Source: CAYWNA01 sp964459305 (GTDB lineage Bacteria; Planctomycetota; Planctomycetia; Pirellulales; Pirellulaceae). Taken from it: DNA of 15,443 nt. The number at the start of each line of letters is the position of its first letter. Position 1 is the stretch's first letter. The notes below the pieces were generated by a model. It was not told where the DNA came from, did no database searches, and saw only the letters and a program-made list of their open reading frames with translations. The stretch lies in NCBI GenBank assembly GCA_964459305.1, contig CAYWNA010000296.1:1-15443 (forward strand), read 5' to 3'. This document shows, piece by piece, positions 15,035 to 15,443 of this stretch. The translations under genes and the position numbers were made by a program.

Positions 15035-15443
15035 GAGTTCACCTCCCAGTTCAGTCGTCAAGAAGATTGCCCAGGCCACCGAGCACCGATCCTTCGCGCC
15101 TTGTCCGGCCCCCCCCAGCCGTGGATCACGCTGGATGACCCGGTCGGCCTGCCGAGAAAAAGGCCGGCTCCGTGAGCTAGATGCTAAGGTCTTGTGACGG
15201 TCACGGTTCCTAATCCCCGATTCAACGGGCAACCAGTCGCTTGAGATCGCAGACGCTCTAGGGTATTCGTTTGATAGCTGCGTTTCTTGTCCCGTTTCCA
15301 CCCAAGGCAGCTTCGATCGTCCATCGCTGTAAATCGGATTGGATCGATGAGACCGACAGCAAACGGGAAGATGGACCACCGCGAAGAGAAGCTGACAGTG
15401 AAAGCGCCGGGATAAACCGGTCTGGAGTAGCGAATGAGAGAGT
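15035..15443. other. non-coding stretch at the right edge
   Basis: I see no supported gene in these 409 bases. They should hold the promoter of the small membrane protein on the minus strand. A weak inverted repeat is present: GTCGGCCT (15143-15150) against AGGCCGGC (15161-15168), with one wobble pair. An ATG at 15434 with GGAG at 15424-15427 could open a plus-strand gene beyond the edge, but only three codons are visible. Confidence 0.4.

Noticed and set aside
15035..15379. N-terminal extension of the small membrane protein
   Set aside because: The extra 114 codons look non-coding, and a good ribosome-binding site stands right before the ATG at 15034.
15434..15443. Possible start of a plus-strand gene at the right edge
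   Set aside because: Only three codons are visible, so neither the reading frame nor a product can be judged.

Overview
The window looks like chromosomal DNA of a planctomycete, probably in or near the Pirellulales. This is inferred from gene content, not from a marker gene. The pointers are a PVC-type dehydrogenase-like protein at the left edge, a Tat-exported Gfo/Idh/MocA protein, a large secreted mosaic with fibronectin type III modules, an exported ceramidase-like enzyme, an exported dimethylformamidase-like protein, and two kinds of short palindromic repeat of planctomycete style. Most genes are GC-rich. I see no tRNA, rRNA or CRISPR array.

Layout. Positions 1-1022 (minus) hold the N-terminal part of the PVC-type protein, which runs off the left edge. 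Positions 1023-2618 are gene-poor. They contain two truncated gene remains that face each other: a SIR2-like N-terminus (plus, 1455-1682) and a piece of a TM0106-family RecB-like nuclease (minus, 1625-1981). Both lose family resemblance at about 1640-1667, so this looks like a decayed accessory island. A 57-bp hairpin repeat (2541-2597) sits just before the 1204-residue secreted mosaic protein (2619-6233, plus). That gene converges on a GH109-like Gfo/Idh/MocA protein (6270-7496, minus).

A 472-bp divergent region (7497-7968) carries a perfect operator-like palindrome and a two-codon leader ORF. It opens a plus-strand run: a membrane-anchored PAF-acetylhydrolase-like esterase (7969-9495), an isoprenylcysteine/phospholipid methyltransferase-like membrane protein (9545-10045), a neutral-ceramidase-like protein (10167-11621), and an N,N-dimethylformamidase beta-subunit-like protein (11847-13409). 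A MITE-like element of about 130 bp (11656-11785) separates the last two. Converging on these from the right are a lower-GC secreted metzincin-type metalloprotease with a duplicated N-terminal module (13479-14582, minus) and a small membrane protein (14660-15034, minus).

How they may work together. Most products are predicted to be exported or membrane-bound and hydrolytic. Three consecutive plus-strand genes (esterase, methyltransferase, ceramidase) belong to families that act on lipids or lipid-like amides and esters, and the next gene is amidase-like. A shared role in using exogenous lipids or amides is an inference from family membership only. No known multi-gene defence or biosynthetic system is intact here. 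The most unusual items are the collapsed SIR2/nuclease junction, the repeat-bearing metalloprotease, the palindrome plus two-codon leader before the esterase, and the two repeat elements.
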